Assembly: GCA_028719205.1 (NCBI GenBank) | Contig: JAQUKH010000016.1 | Location: 1-54,511, forward strand | Source of the DNA: a bacterium | GTDB taxonomy: Bacteria; JACRDZ01; JAQUKH01 | DNA: 54,511 bases | Reading direction: 5' to 3' | Position numbers and translations under genes: made by a program | Shown: positions 1-7,824 of the stretch, in pieces | Layout: each line of letters opens with the position of its first letter | Numbering within the stretch: position 1 is the stretch's first letter | Notes under the pieces: generated by a model | What the model saw: only the letters and a program-made list of their open reading frames with translations | What the model was told of the DNA's origin: nothing | Databases searched by the model: none

Positions 1-61
1 ATAAACCGGATATAAACGCTATGATATATAATGCCAGGCTGATATTTGAGTCAATAAGCAA
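1..61 (-). CDS. Possible start of a membrane protein, truncated by the window edge
   Basis: Directly after the larE stop codon, in the same frame, an open frame with a possible TTG start at 61 reads about 20 residues to the window edge. The residues are mostly hydrophobic (Leu-Ile-Asp-Ser-Asn, then a run of Ile, Leu, Ala and Phe), like the first membrane helix of an integral membrane protein. I see no convincing ribosome binding site. The downstream position in the sigma-larE operon supports co-transcription. I do not recognise the family, and the fragment could be chance. Confidence 0.3.
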   Translation of the reverse strand, partial: MLIDSNISLALYIIAFISGL

Positions 62-67
62 ACAATA

Positions 68-898
68 TCATATTAATGGTAAGTAAAGTGCTTCATTCAT
101 GCTTCCCGAACGGTAACCGTGCAGGTCCAGTGTAATATAAATAAAACCCAGTGATTTTAACTTATTAATTACTTTCACGCGAATATCTTTTTGAGTGATT
201 TTTTTGATATCTGACTGTTCAACCTCAATTCGCGCAAGGACTCCATGCGACCTTACGCGAAAAGATCTAAACCCCAGAAGAGAAATAAATTCCTCGGCTT
301 CTTCTATTCTTACCAGATTTTCTTTTGTTATTTTTTCCCCATAAGGGATCCGGGACGAAAGACAGGCAAGTGAAGGTTTATCCCATGTAGAAAGCCCCAT
401 ATCGCGGCTTAAAGCCCTGATATCTTCTTTAGTCAGCCCCGCATCAAGAAGCGGGCTGAGCACTTTAAACTCCTTTGCCGCCTGCCTGCCGGGACGAACA
501 TCTTTTAGATCATCTTTATTTGTTCCGTCGCATATCCATTTTATGTTTTCTTCTTTTGCGATATGATCCAGTTTCGAGAATAACTCTTTCTTGCAATAAT
601 AACAGCGGTTAGGGGGATTAGATATAAAATCGTGGTTATTCAACTCTTCAGTTCTTATAACTTTATGCCTTGCGCCGATAATTTTTGCTATTGCTTTCGC
701 CTCCCGCAATTCCGCGTCAGGATATGTCTCCGACCGGGCTGTAACCGCCAATACTTTTTTACCTAAGACATCATATCCGGCTTTTAATAAAAACGCGCTG
801 TCCACTCCGCCGGAATAAGCCAACACGAACGAACCCATATTTTTTATATTTTTTTTGAGCCTGCTGAATTTTTCTTTTAATGGATCTTTCATAATCAC
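68..898 (-). CDS. larE: LarE-family ATP-dependent sacrificial sulfur transferase
   Basis: LarE adenylates and sulfurates the pyridinium dicarboxylate precursor of the nickel-pincer cofactor of lactate racemase-type enzymes. The PP-loop motif SGGVDS is at residues 29-34, and length (276 aa) is normal. Cysteines at 99, 102 and 179 form a CxxC plus a distal Cys in the context ACLSSRIPYG. In the known family, three such cysteines mark members that hold a [4Fe-4S] cluster and can donate sulfur repeatedly; the single-Cys type sacrifices its own Cys. The first start is a GTG overlapping the sigma-factor stop (GTGA); an ATG two codons later at 892 is equally possible. No larA, larB or larC is in view, so the client enzyme is unknown. 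Confidence 0.85.
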   Translation of the reverse strand: MIMKDPLKEKFSRLKKNIKNMGSFVLAYSGGVDSAFLLKAGYDVLGKKVLAVTARSETYPDAELREAKAIAKIIGARHKVIRTEELNNHDFISNPPNRCYYCKKELFSKLDHIAKEENIKWICDGTNKDDLKDVRPGRQAAKEFKVLSPLLDAGLTKEDIRALSRDMGLSTWDKPSLACLSSRIPYGEKITKENLVRIEEAEEFISLLGFRSFRVRSHGVLARIEVEQSDIKKITQKDIRVKVINKLKSLGFIYITLDLHGYRSGSMNEALYLPLI

Positions 899-1722
899 GC
901 GACTAAATCGTCTCTGACCTTAGACAATTTGCCCTTTAACCTTAAAATTGCTTTAGTATGCATCTGGGATACCCGTGATTCAGATACATCCATCAGGTCT
1001 CCTATTTGTTTCAATGTCAACTCTTCAAAATAATACATGGAAACCACCTTTTTTTCCCTTTCAGGTAATCTCTCTATAGCCTGCTGTAAAACTTCTTTTT
1101 TCTCCAGGGTTTCACTCTCTTCTTCCGGATTTGGGATCTTAAAATCCTCCACCATATCAAGGATCTGCACTGCCTGATCATCATCCTTAACTGTCCAGAA
1201 TTTATCCAGGGAAACAATGGCTGTATGATTCACTTTTGTAACCAGATCATGAAAATCATCCATATTTATACCCATCGCGCCGGCCATTTCAGAATCAGTA
1301 GCCTGACGTTTTAACACATTTTCCAACTCACTGCAAGTTGTCTCAAATTGTCTTGCCTTCTGCCTGACTGAACGGGGAACCCAGTCTAATGACCTTAATT
1401 CATCTAAAATCGAACCCCTTACCCGGGAAATTGCGTAAGTTTTAAACTTTATACCTCTATCCGGATCAAATTTCTCGATCGCGTCCATAAGCCCTATAAT
1501 GCCGCAGCTTATCAGATCATCTGATTCACTATTCGGTTTGTAAGTCGGCAGGCACATTTCAATACGGCTGACTACATACCTAACAAGATACATATTTTTC
1601 TTTATAAGTATCTCCTTAACCCTGTAATCTTTTCTTTTTTTATACCGGGCCCATAATTCGCTGTCATCCTCTGATCCGGAATTTTGTTCCTTGGAAAAAA
1701 ACAATTTTGATATACTTTTCAT
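895..1722 (-). CDS. fliA: FliA/WhiG-family RNA polymerase sigma factor (sigma-28 type)
   Basis: This is a group 3 sigma factor of 275 aa. Region 2 is visible around residues 40-120, with an SCGIIGLMDAIEKFDP-like segment and a region 2.4 stretch FKTYAISRVRGSILDELRSLDW. Region 3 follows, and region 4 ends with LTLKQIGDLMDVSESRVSQ, the FliA-type helix-turn-helix. Such factors direct motility and chemotaxis genes from promoters with a GCCGATAA -10 element; exactly that element precedes the chemosensory operon at 18925. The gene follows a small putative DNA-binding protein and overlaps larE by 4 bases. No flagellar structural gene or anti-sigma FlgM is in the window. Confidence 0.9.
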   Translation of the reverse strand: MKSISKLFFSKEQNSGSEDDSELWARYKKRKDYRVKEILIKKNMYLVRYVVSRIEMCLPTYKPNSESDDLISCGIIGLMDAIEKFDPDRGIKFKTYAISRVRGSILDELRSLDWVPRSVRQKARQFETTCSELENVLKRQATDSEMAGAMGINMDDFHDLVTKVNHTAIVSLDKFWTVKDDDQAVQILDMVEDFKIPNPEEESETLEKKEVLQQAIERLPEREKKVVSMYYFEELTLKQIGDLMDVSESRVSQMHTKAILRLKGKLSKVRDDLVA

Positions 1723-1742
1723 CCCGCTCCTCCTTTTAAAAC

Positions 1743-2108
1743 TTATGAGTTAGGAACATATTTTTTTTCAATTTTCTTTTTACATAATTCCAAAAGTTCT
1801 TCTTCATTTCTTACCGACTTAGGATCTATATCAAGCCAGAAAAATAAATCCAGCGCGGTCCGGCACATTTCACTATCGTTGAGCTGTACTCCATCAATAT
1901 TTCCGCTGTGAAAAGCAAATTCCCTTAATTTTCTTATCTGATCAATACGCAGCTGGATATTCTTCTGCCTGATCTTAAAAACCTTTCTGGGGGATTCATC
2001 TTTTATCTTTAATTTAAAACCATTATCCTGTGACAAACTCAGCTTATTGATCATCACTTCTTTTTTCCCGTCCTTTAAATATTTTTTGTTAATTGTATTA
2101 AAGTTCAT
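1743..2108 (-). CDS. Small protein with a possible ribbon-helix-helix region
   Basis: This 121-residue basic protein matches no family I can name. Residues about 52-95 (a beta-like stretch IQLRIDQIRKLREFAF, a turn, then LNDSEMCRTALDLFFWL) resemble a ribbon-helix-helix DNA-binding fold, but this is inference. It is the first gene of a unit running into the sigma factor 20 bases away. A sigma-70-like promoter lies just upstream. The ATG at 2108 lacks a Shine-Dalgarno sequence; the ATG at residue 19 is an alternative start. A role in regulating its own AT-rich promoter or the sigma factor is possible but untested. Confidence 0.6.
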   Translation of the reverse strand: MNFNTINKKYLKDGKKEVMINKLSLSQDNGFKLKIKDESPRKVFKIRQKNIQLRIDQIRKLREFAFHSGNIDGVQLNDSEMCRTALDLFFWLDIDPKSVRNEEELLELCKKKIEKKYVPNS

Positions 2109-2135
2109 AGTGTAATATTATAATATTGTAGTATC

Positions 2136-2163
2136 ATTATAGTATAATATACTTACATGTCAA
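2136..2163 (-). promoter_or_regulatory. Sigma-70-like promoter of the small protein-sigma-larE unit
   Basis: On the minus strand, TTGACA (2163-2158) and TATAAT (2141-2136) are separated by 16 bases. Transcription would start near 2129, about 20 bases before the ATG at 2108. The surrounding sequence is full of short TATAATAT-type inverted repeats, which could serve as operator sites. Confidence 0.65.
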
Positions 2164-2280
2164 GAGAAATATTATTATATTTTATGCATAGTTACAATTT
2201 ACTAAATAATAAATACAATAATATAATCATATTATCGTATTATATAAAATTAACTTTAATATATTGTTGAATAAAATTTA

Positions 2281-2310
2281 TAAAAAGATCAGGGGGGATT
2301 ATTTTCCCTG
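2281..2310 (-). terminator. Weak possible terminator after the DUF2723 gene
   Basis: On the minus strand, the arms CAGGG (2310-2306) and CCCTG (2294-2290) can pair around the stop codon, followed by TCTTTTTA. The stem is only 5 bp with a long loop, so the call is tentative. Confidence 0.25.
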
Positions 2311-4296
2311 GGGATTGAATTGTACCATCCAGCTTCTGATATTTTGCGCTTTGGGAGAGTTCGGGTCCAATTTCAAATATTCATTGAATTCCCTGATAGC
2401 AGAATCAATCATTTTTTCCTCGTAATATAAAAAACCAAGATTATAATATGCCTCAGAATTTGGAAATATTTTATTGGTTAATTGGTATTGATAGATCGCT
2501 AAATATGCTTTTTTTTCTTTTAAATATTTACGCGCCATATTAATGTTAAAGCTGTATAACTGGCGTAATATTTCATTGTCTCTGACAAGGCGGATAGATT
2601 TGTTATTGCCTAAACCTCTATAGCAATAATTAAACCATATTTTCCCGTTAATAAGATCCAAATCTTCATTTGTATCCTGCCAGAGAATACCTCTATATTT
2701 TATCGGTTTATCTTTTGGTAAAAAATCCTTTGTAAAGATCGTATAATAAAATTTATATTCCGGATTATTTAACATAATATCATTTGTAATGATCTGAGAC
2801 CTCGCATCAAGATAATCATCATTATTCCAGTCCGAAAATTCCGGCCTTGTCAAAACTAATTTGGGTTCATCCTGCATCATCTGGGCATAATACCAGGGCA
2901 GGGCAGCCATTTTTTGATGCACTACAGCTAAATCTCCTCTCCTCCCCTCGGCATACCTGTAATACCAGAAAGGAAAGGTATCAATTGATATAGAAGTAAA
3001 TATTACACTTTTTTCCTCAACACTATTTGCCATATTTGCCGCAAAATCATACGCGAAATAATTCCCTTTAAAATCATATGCCTCGTAATGATCTAAAAGT
3101 GATGTAGCTGGCATAAGGAAAAAAGGTATCAAAATAAAAGCCCATGCTGTTGAAGAGACCGGTTTTATTTTTCCCAGATATAAATATATTTTCTCAATAA
3201 CAAACGCTATCCCAAAACTTATCCAGATAGCAAACATAGCATACAACGGCAAATAAAATGTTCTAAGAAGGGCGAAAATTTGAGTAGGGATAGGAGGATC
3301 CACTAAATAAATAAAACCTATACTGCTGCAAAAGGTTATCAATGAAAAAGTAATAAATATTTTTAAATTTTTTCTAAGCAGCCGATATAAACCAAAAAAA
3401 GAAAAAAAGAAGGTCCAAATACTGACCTGTTCAAAAAAACCAAACAGGTTTAACTGTTGAACCCATTTTATAATATCCCTTGGTACTTCCGATCCTCCGA
3501 TGTATTGCTCCCTTCTAACAGCAAATAAAAATCCCCGTAAGCTTTCCGCATTACTCCAATCTAAATAAGGATTTTTAGCAGAGCGTAAAGGTAAATAAAC
3601 ATAAATTAAAAGCCCCAGGCCAAACAACATTATTATGGAAATCAGATGTTTTATTTTAAGTATTTCTCTCCAATCGGTGATTAATAAAAAATATATGAAT
3701 GCCGGGAAAAATAAAACAGCCTCTTCATGGTTCCCTAAACTCAGGCCATAAATTAATGAACCTAAAAAAACATAACGAATATCCCTTTTAATATCCCAAA
3801 CCAGCATAAAATAAGTTAAAAGCATCATAAGAAAAAGATTTAAGGTGTAAACTTCTGTGGTTACGGAATGAAGCCATATCATACTGGAAAAACTTGTAAG
3901 TAAAGCCGCGATTACTGCCGGGACATAACCATTCAGTAAGGGTTCAAAATTTTGAACCCCTGCAACTTTATTTTTTCCAATAAAATCCCTTTCTACTTTT
4001 AACACAATAAAATAAACCATCAGGACACTTAAAGATCCAAAAACCGCGGTGGCTAAATTAGCCCTGAAAGCAATATTGCTTATAGGTAAAAGAGTCATTA
4101 AAACTTTCATTATTATTGTATAAAAAGGATAACCTGACGGATGGGAAATGCCTAAAATATAAGGAGTGGTAATTAGTTCCCCGCTATCTTCGTAAGTTAT
4201 ACTGGGAGCTAAGGTATGAATATAAACACCTAAAGAGATAAGAAAAACCAAAAGGCCTATTAGATGAGTTTTGTCAGCTTCTTTAAAAATTTTCAT
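2299..4296 (-). CDS. DUF2723-family membrane protein (GT117-like) with C-terminal TPR
   Basis: This 665-aa polytopic inner-membrane protein carries the N-terminal DUF2723 signature: a first helix, then APSITYEDSGELITTPYILG and GISHPSGYPFY. That region resembles the active-site loop of lipid-linked-sugar-dependent glycosyltransferases of the PMT/TMEM260 type. About ten hydrophobic segments follow up to residue 400, then a large soluble part. Residues about 605-655 hold a TPR pair (AYYNLGFLYYEEKMIDSAIREF). The likely role is glycosylation of exported proteins using a polyprenyl-phosphate sugar. A polyprenyl diphosphate synthase three genes upstream fits this, but no substrate is shown. It is the last gene of the 7716-2299 operon. 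Confidence 0.8.
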   Translation of the reverse strand: MKIFKEADKTHLIGLLVFLISLGVYIHTLAPSITYEDSGELITTPYILGISHPSGYPFYTIIMKVLMTLLPISNIAFRANLATAVFGSLSVLMVYFIVLKVERDFIGKNKVAGVQNFEPLLNGYVPAVIAALLTSFSSMIWLHSVTTEVYTLNLFLMMLLTYFMLVWDIKRDIRYVFLGSLIYGLSLGNHEEAVLFFPAFIYFLLITDWREILKIKHLISIIMLFGLGLLIYVYLPLRSAKNPYLDWSNAESLRGFLFAVRREQYIGGSEVPRDIIKWVQQLNLFGFFEQVSIWTFFFSFFGLYRLLRKNLKIFITFSLITFCSSIGFIYLVDPPIPTQIFALLRTFYLPLYAMFAIWISFGIAFVIEKIYLYLGKIKPVSSTAWAFILIPFFLMPATSLLDHYEAYDFKGNYFAYDFAANMANSVEEKSVIFTSISIDTFPFWYYRYAEGRRGDLAVVHQKMAALPWYYAQMMQDEPKLVLTRPEFSDWNNDDYLDARSQIITNDIMLNNPEYKFYYTIFTKDFLPKDKPIKYRGILWQDTNEDLDLINGKIWFNYCYRGLGNNKSIRLVRDNEILRQLYSFNINMARKYLKEKKAYLAIYQYQLTNKIFPNSEAYYNLGFLYYEEKMIDSAIREFNEYLKLDPNSPKAQNIRSWMVQFNPQGK

Positions 4297-4302
4297 TTTT
4301 AT

Positions 4303-4974
4303 TTAATATAATAGCGCGTAGGTAATTATATTGATACCCATTTCAAACGCCTTTTCTCTGATCGCAGGAGGATCATTATAAACCTCCGGGCTTACCCAGC
4401 CGTCACTAATATTCGTATTGTAAGTGTAAAAAAGAACTAATCTTCCTTCATGGAATATACCAAAGCCCTGTGGACGCCCGGGATAGTGTTCATGGATTTT
4501 AGGCAGGCCTTGCGGGAAATCGTAGACTAAATGATAAATAGGATGTGAGAACGGCAATTCTATTAATTCATTATCAGGAAAGATCTTTTTAACTTCCTGC
4601 CTGAAATATTTATCCATTCCATAATCATCATCAACATAAAGAAAACCGCCATTCGCCAGATAAACGCGAAGCCTGGCAATTTCCGGATCAGAAAATTTTA
4701 TATTCCCGTGCCCGGTGGCAAACAAGAACGGATAAGAGAAAAGATCTTCATCTTCGATCGAAACAACCTTTTCTTTTGAAGAAATATTAATATTCGTATT
4801 TTTTTGAATGTTTTTCGCGAAATTAGGGATCAGCGACGGGTCATTATACCAATCTCCGCCTCCGCTATATTTCAATCTTGCGATGGTAAATTCTGACCCC
4901 GCGAAATAGAATTTATTTAAGGTGAAAAATAAAATAAATAATAATAAGAGCCTATTTCTTAGTTTCTGCTGCAT
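4303..4974 (-). CDS. DUF4159 domain protein, exported or membrane-anchored
   Basis: This 223-aa protein has an N-terminal hydrophobic segment (LLLLFILFFTLNKFYFAG), then a DUF4159 domain beginning FTIARLKYSGGGDWYNDPS. Family-typical blocks follow: ATGHGNIKFSD, LRVYLANGGFLYVDDD, and HPIYHLVYDFPQGLPKIHEH. The fold resembles a glutamine-amidotransferase-like sandwich in known relatives, with no catalytic assignment. Its function is unknown. The gene overlaps the PDZ-protein gene by 23 bases and is followed 6 bases on by the DUF2723 gene, so the three are probably translationally coupled envelope components. Confidence 0.75.
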   Translation of the reverse strand: MQQKLRNRLLLLFILFFTLNKFYFAGSEFTIARLKYSGGGDWYNDPSLIPNFAKNIQKNTNINISSKEKVVSIEDEDLFSYPFLFATGHGNIKFSDPEIARLRVYLANGGFLYVDDDYGMDKYFRQEVKKIFPDNELIELPFSHPIYHLVYDFPQGLPKIHEHYPGRPQGFGIFHEGRLVLFYTYNTNISDGWVSPEVYNDPPAIREKAFEMGINIITYALLY

Positions 4975-5656
4975 TCATACTCAATTCTTTTGTCAAAACT
5001 GACCCATTATGAATGATTGTTAAAAAAACAGTTTCACTTAATTTTACCTGGCTTGTTACCTCGCCGAATTCTTTTAAATTCCTGAAAGTTTTCCGGTTTA
5101 TTCCCAGAAGCAGATCTCCTTTTTCCAATTTAGCGTTATAAGATAATGAATCTATTTTTATATCGGAAATAACAATATTGACCGGTTTATCTGAAACTTC
5201 TATAACCTTAACTTTAAAACCAAGTTTATCTAAAATATCTCTTACCTGGTTCCACGTATCTTCCAGCGTAACTTCTATTTCTATTTCTCTTGTTTCACGC
5301 ATGAGCTTAATTTTAATTTTATCTCCGACTTTTTTAGCATAAATCGCGTTTTCAAATTCAGTTTGGTTCATAACAGCCTGGCCATCAATAGATTTAATAA
5401 TATCACCTTTATTAATTCCTGATATTTTGGCAGGGCCCTTTTCAATAAAATCATCCACCAATACCCCATCCGCCTCTTTCTTTTTCACCTTTTCTTTTAA
5501 ATAATCTTTGGTAATTAAACCGGTCCATGGAGTTTTATTAATCTTTTCTTCCAAATCAATTCCCTTATTTACATTAGAAGTATCAGATTCTATCGCGAAA
5601 ACAGAACTAAAACTAACAGCAACCAAAAATAAAAACAACATACTATAATTTTTCAT
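4952..5656 (-). CDS. Exported protein with two PDZ domains
   Basis: The ATG at 5656 is preferred because AAAGGGAT lies at proper distance and it overlaps the upstream stop as TGATG. The product of 234 aa starts with a signal peptide (NYSMLFLFLVAVSFSSVFA). PDZ domain 1 spans about 60-130 (GPAKISGINKGDIIKSIDG) and PDZ domain 2 about 155-225 (NAKLEKGDLLLGINRKTF). There is no protease domain, so this is not a DegP/HtrA enzyme. It is probably a periplasmic adaptor that binds protein C-termini, such as those of outer-membrane barrels. The barrel gene at the head of the same operon makes that plausible. Confidence 0.75.
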   Translation of the reverse strand: MKNYSMLFLFLVAVSFSSVFAIESDTSNVNKGIDLEEKINKTPWTGLITKDYLKEKVKKKEADGVLVDDFIEKGPAKISGINKGDIIKSIDGQAVMNQTEFENAIYAKKVGDKIKIKLMRETREIEIEVTLEDTWNQVRDILDKLGFKVKVIEVSDKPVNIVISDIKIDSLSYNAKLEKGDLLLGINRKTFRNLKEFGEVTSQVKLSETVFLTIIHNGSVLTKELSMNAAETKK

Positions 5657-6633
5657 CACCAATCCCTTTCTAAAATATGATCCGCCAGAGTTAAAAGCGC
5701 CTGTTTTATATTTGAAGCTGGAAATATATCCAGTTCTTTTTTTGCCGACAGAATATATTTTTCACCTAAATCAGCCACTTTTTCCAATATTTTATAACCA
5801 TCCATTTTATTGCGTATAGACAGAATATCTTCCTCGCTCAAACTTTCATTATCAAGCATTTTATAAAGCCAATCTTTATCAGCTAAACTTGCTTCCTGAA
5901 GAAAATATATCAAAGGAAGCGTATACCCTCCCTCACGCAGGTCGTTCGTTACCGGTTTACCCAGTTTTTCTTTTTTTGCTTTCCAGTCCAGAGTATCATC
6001 AATTATCTCAAAGGCAATACCCAGATTTAAGCCAAATCTTTCTAACGCGTCGATCTTATCCTGTGATAAACCGCCGCACATTCCGCCGGCTTTTGCGCAG
6101 GCCGCGATCAATCCCGCGGTTTTTGCCCGTACAATATATAAATAATCTTCAAAACTTACATCAGGATCGTTTTTTACCGCTTCCTGAAGAACCTCCCCCT
6201 CAGTCATATCATTAGTAGCCCCAATAACTAATCTTATTGCTGCTATGTCCTTGTCTTTTAAAAGCAAACGGCATCCCTTAGTGTATAAATAATCTCCCAA
6301 AAGCACAGCAAATTTATTATCCCATTTCGCGTTAATAGAGGGCTTTCCCCTGCGTATATCAGCTTCATCCACAACATCATCATGCACCAGTGTAGCGGTA
6401 TGAATCAGCTCAATAGCAACAGCCAATTGAACACTTCTTTTGCGGTCGAATTCACCAAACTTCGCGCAAAGAATTAATATTGCCGGACGTATTCGTTTCC
6501 CTCCGGGCAAAAGAATGTGAGAAATAACAGGTGAAATCTTTTTATTGTCAGCCTCAAGTTCTTTTTTAAGCGCCGTTTCAACTTCATCCAACTCACTCTT
6601 TACTAAATTATACAAAAATATTAGGTTGAACAA
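5656..6633 (-). CDS. ispB: Polyprenyl diphosphate synthase (trans-prenyltransferase)
   Basis: This all-alpha enzyme condenses isopentenyl diphosphate units onto an allylic diphosphate to make the side chain of a respiratory quinone or a similar long prenyl. The first Asp-rich motif is DDVVDEADIRRG, the second is DDTLDW, and LLPGGKRIRPAI precedes the first. Length (325 aa) is typical of IspB/HepT. The start is TTG at 6633 with GGAG six bases upstream, inside the stop region of the barrel gene. Chain length cannot be told from sequence by eye. The symbol is by analogy. Confidence 0.85.
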   Translation of the reverse strand: MFNLIFLYNLVKSELDEVETALKKELEADNKKISPVISHILLPGGKRIRPAILILCAKFGEFDRKRSVQLAVAIELIHTATLVHDDVVDEADIRRGKPSINAKWDNKFAVLLGDYLYTKGCRLLLKDKDIAAIRLVIGATNDMTEGEVLQEAVKNDPDVSFEDYLYIVRAKTAGLIAACAKAGGMCGGLSQDKIDALERFGLNLGIAFEIIDDTLDWKAKKEKLGKPVTNDLREGGYTLPLIYFLQEASLADKDWLYKMLDNESLSEEDILSIRNKMDGYKILEKVADLGEKYILSAKKELDIFPASNIKQALLTLADHILERDW

Positions 6634-6642
6634 AGTTTACTC

Positions 6643-7716
6643 CTAAAAACTTATTTCAAGCTCTGTTCTTAATATATTACTGTCAAATGTCCTCATCCCG
6701 TCAGGCCCGATATATTTTAAATAAATGATCCTGAAATCTGAATTCTCCGCTAAATTAAACTCCAGCTGAGGTGAAATCTCCTTATATTTATCCCACCCGG
6801 AATAATGCAATATTCCCATCACCCTTTCATAAAATCTATAGTTCATATTTATCCAGTATCCATAAGAATATATATCTTTACTTATTGGACTGACTCCCAG
6901 AGGATCAGACCCGATAACAAAATTTTTAAATTTATCTTTTTTAATGTATGCGGTATATTGGGATTTAAAATCAAAATCATGCCCGGTATATATCAAATAA
7001 AAAGCATATTTTGACACATCGCCTTCCGCGTCTTCCGCGATCCTGTCATTGTAGTAAGATCCTCCTACCCTGATCCCGTTTCCGGCCTCAGTTGAAAAAT
7101 CTATACAATAATCCTTGCTTGGCCTGGGCCTGATACTCGTTGTAGTATCATGTCCAAAACCGTCAATTAACGCAAAAGAATAATCTACAACCTCCGCCTT
7201 TCCGTTCAGGAGCAATTGCCAATGCCTTGTGTTAAAACGTTCAGGGCTTGTACCTCCTACCCCTAACTCTTCCGCAAAAAGCGCAGGGTCTATACCAAAC
7301 TTAGGCTTGTTATAAGATACTCTAAAATCACCAACAACATCTATTTTGTGGCTTATATATGTATCTCCTAAAACTATATCGGTCTGTCCTTTTCCCGCGC
7401 CGGAAAAACCAATACGGGAATCAATTTTTTCATTTACTTTAGAATCTATCCATAAATCCAATCCGGTTCCGGCATCAAAAGACCTTTGTTCAGCACCGGT
7501 ATATATATTCTGAAAATCAAGATTTTTTTCATTATCACCGCCGACAATAACTGAAGTGGTAGCCATAGGGTCAGCTATTACCTTTTTAAATTCATCCGCG
7601 TCACCCATATCCTGCCTTACCGTCATTTTCCCATGGACGGAAAAATTAAAGGCCCGCGCACTTGAAGCCATAGCCAAAACAGACAAAACACATATAATGC
7701 CGCTAACTTTTTTCAT
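6643..7716 (-). CDS. Predicted outer-membrane beta-barrel protein
   Basis: The 357-aa product begins with a clear signal peptide (MKKVSGIICVLSVLAMASSARA) and then shows alternating hydrophobic and polar residues typical of beta strands. It ends in TELEISF, a C-terminal Phe strand recognised by the BAM machinery. It has no cysteine-rich, catalytic or TonB-plug motif. A porin-like role is likely, but no named family is evident. It heads an operon with a quinone-chain synthase and PDZ, DUF4159 and DUF2723 genes. TGAGGA lies 5-10 bases before the ATG. Confidence 0.7.
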   Translation of the reverse strand: MKKVSGIICVLSVLAMASSARAFNFSVHGKMTVRQDMGDADEFKKVIADPMATTSVIVGGDNEKNLDFQNIYTGAEQRSFDAGTGLDLWIDSKVNEKIDSRIGFSGAGKGQTDIVLGDTYISHKIDVVGDFRVSYNKPKFGIDPALFAEELGVGGTSPERFNTRHWQLLLNGKAEVVDYSFALIDGFGHDTTTSIRPRPSKDYCIDFSTEAGNGIRVGGSYYNDRIAEDAEGDVSKYAFYLIYTGHDFDFKSQYTAYIKKDKFKNFVIGSDPLGVSPISKDIYSYGYWINMNYRFYERVMGILHYSGWDKYKEISPQLEFNLAENSDFRIIYLKYIGPDGMRTFDSNILRTELEISF

Positions 7717-7746
7717 ATTTTCCTCATTTCAAGAAACTCCCCCTCA

Positions 7747-7770
7747 CCCCCTCTTTAAATAAAGAGGGGG
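7747..7770. repeat. Perfect 10-bp inverted repeat (hairpin) between operons
   Basis: CCCCCTCTTT (7747-7756) and AAAGAGGGGG (7761-7770) are perfect complements around a 4-base AAAT loop. It lies between the end of the chemosensory operon (7825) and the start of the barrel gene (7716). There is no U-tract on either side, so it is not a standard intrinsic terminator. It may be a dispersed repeat or a processing or attenuation hairpin. Confidence 0.6.
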
Positions 7771-7824
7771 GATTGATGGAATTGATAGATTATATCAAAA
7801 ATATTGCATAATTCAAGAAAATAA

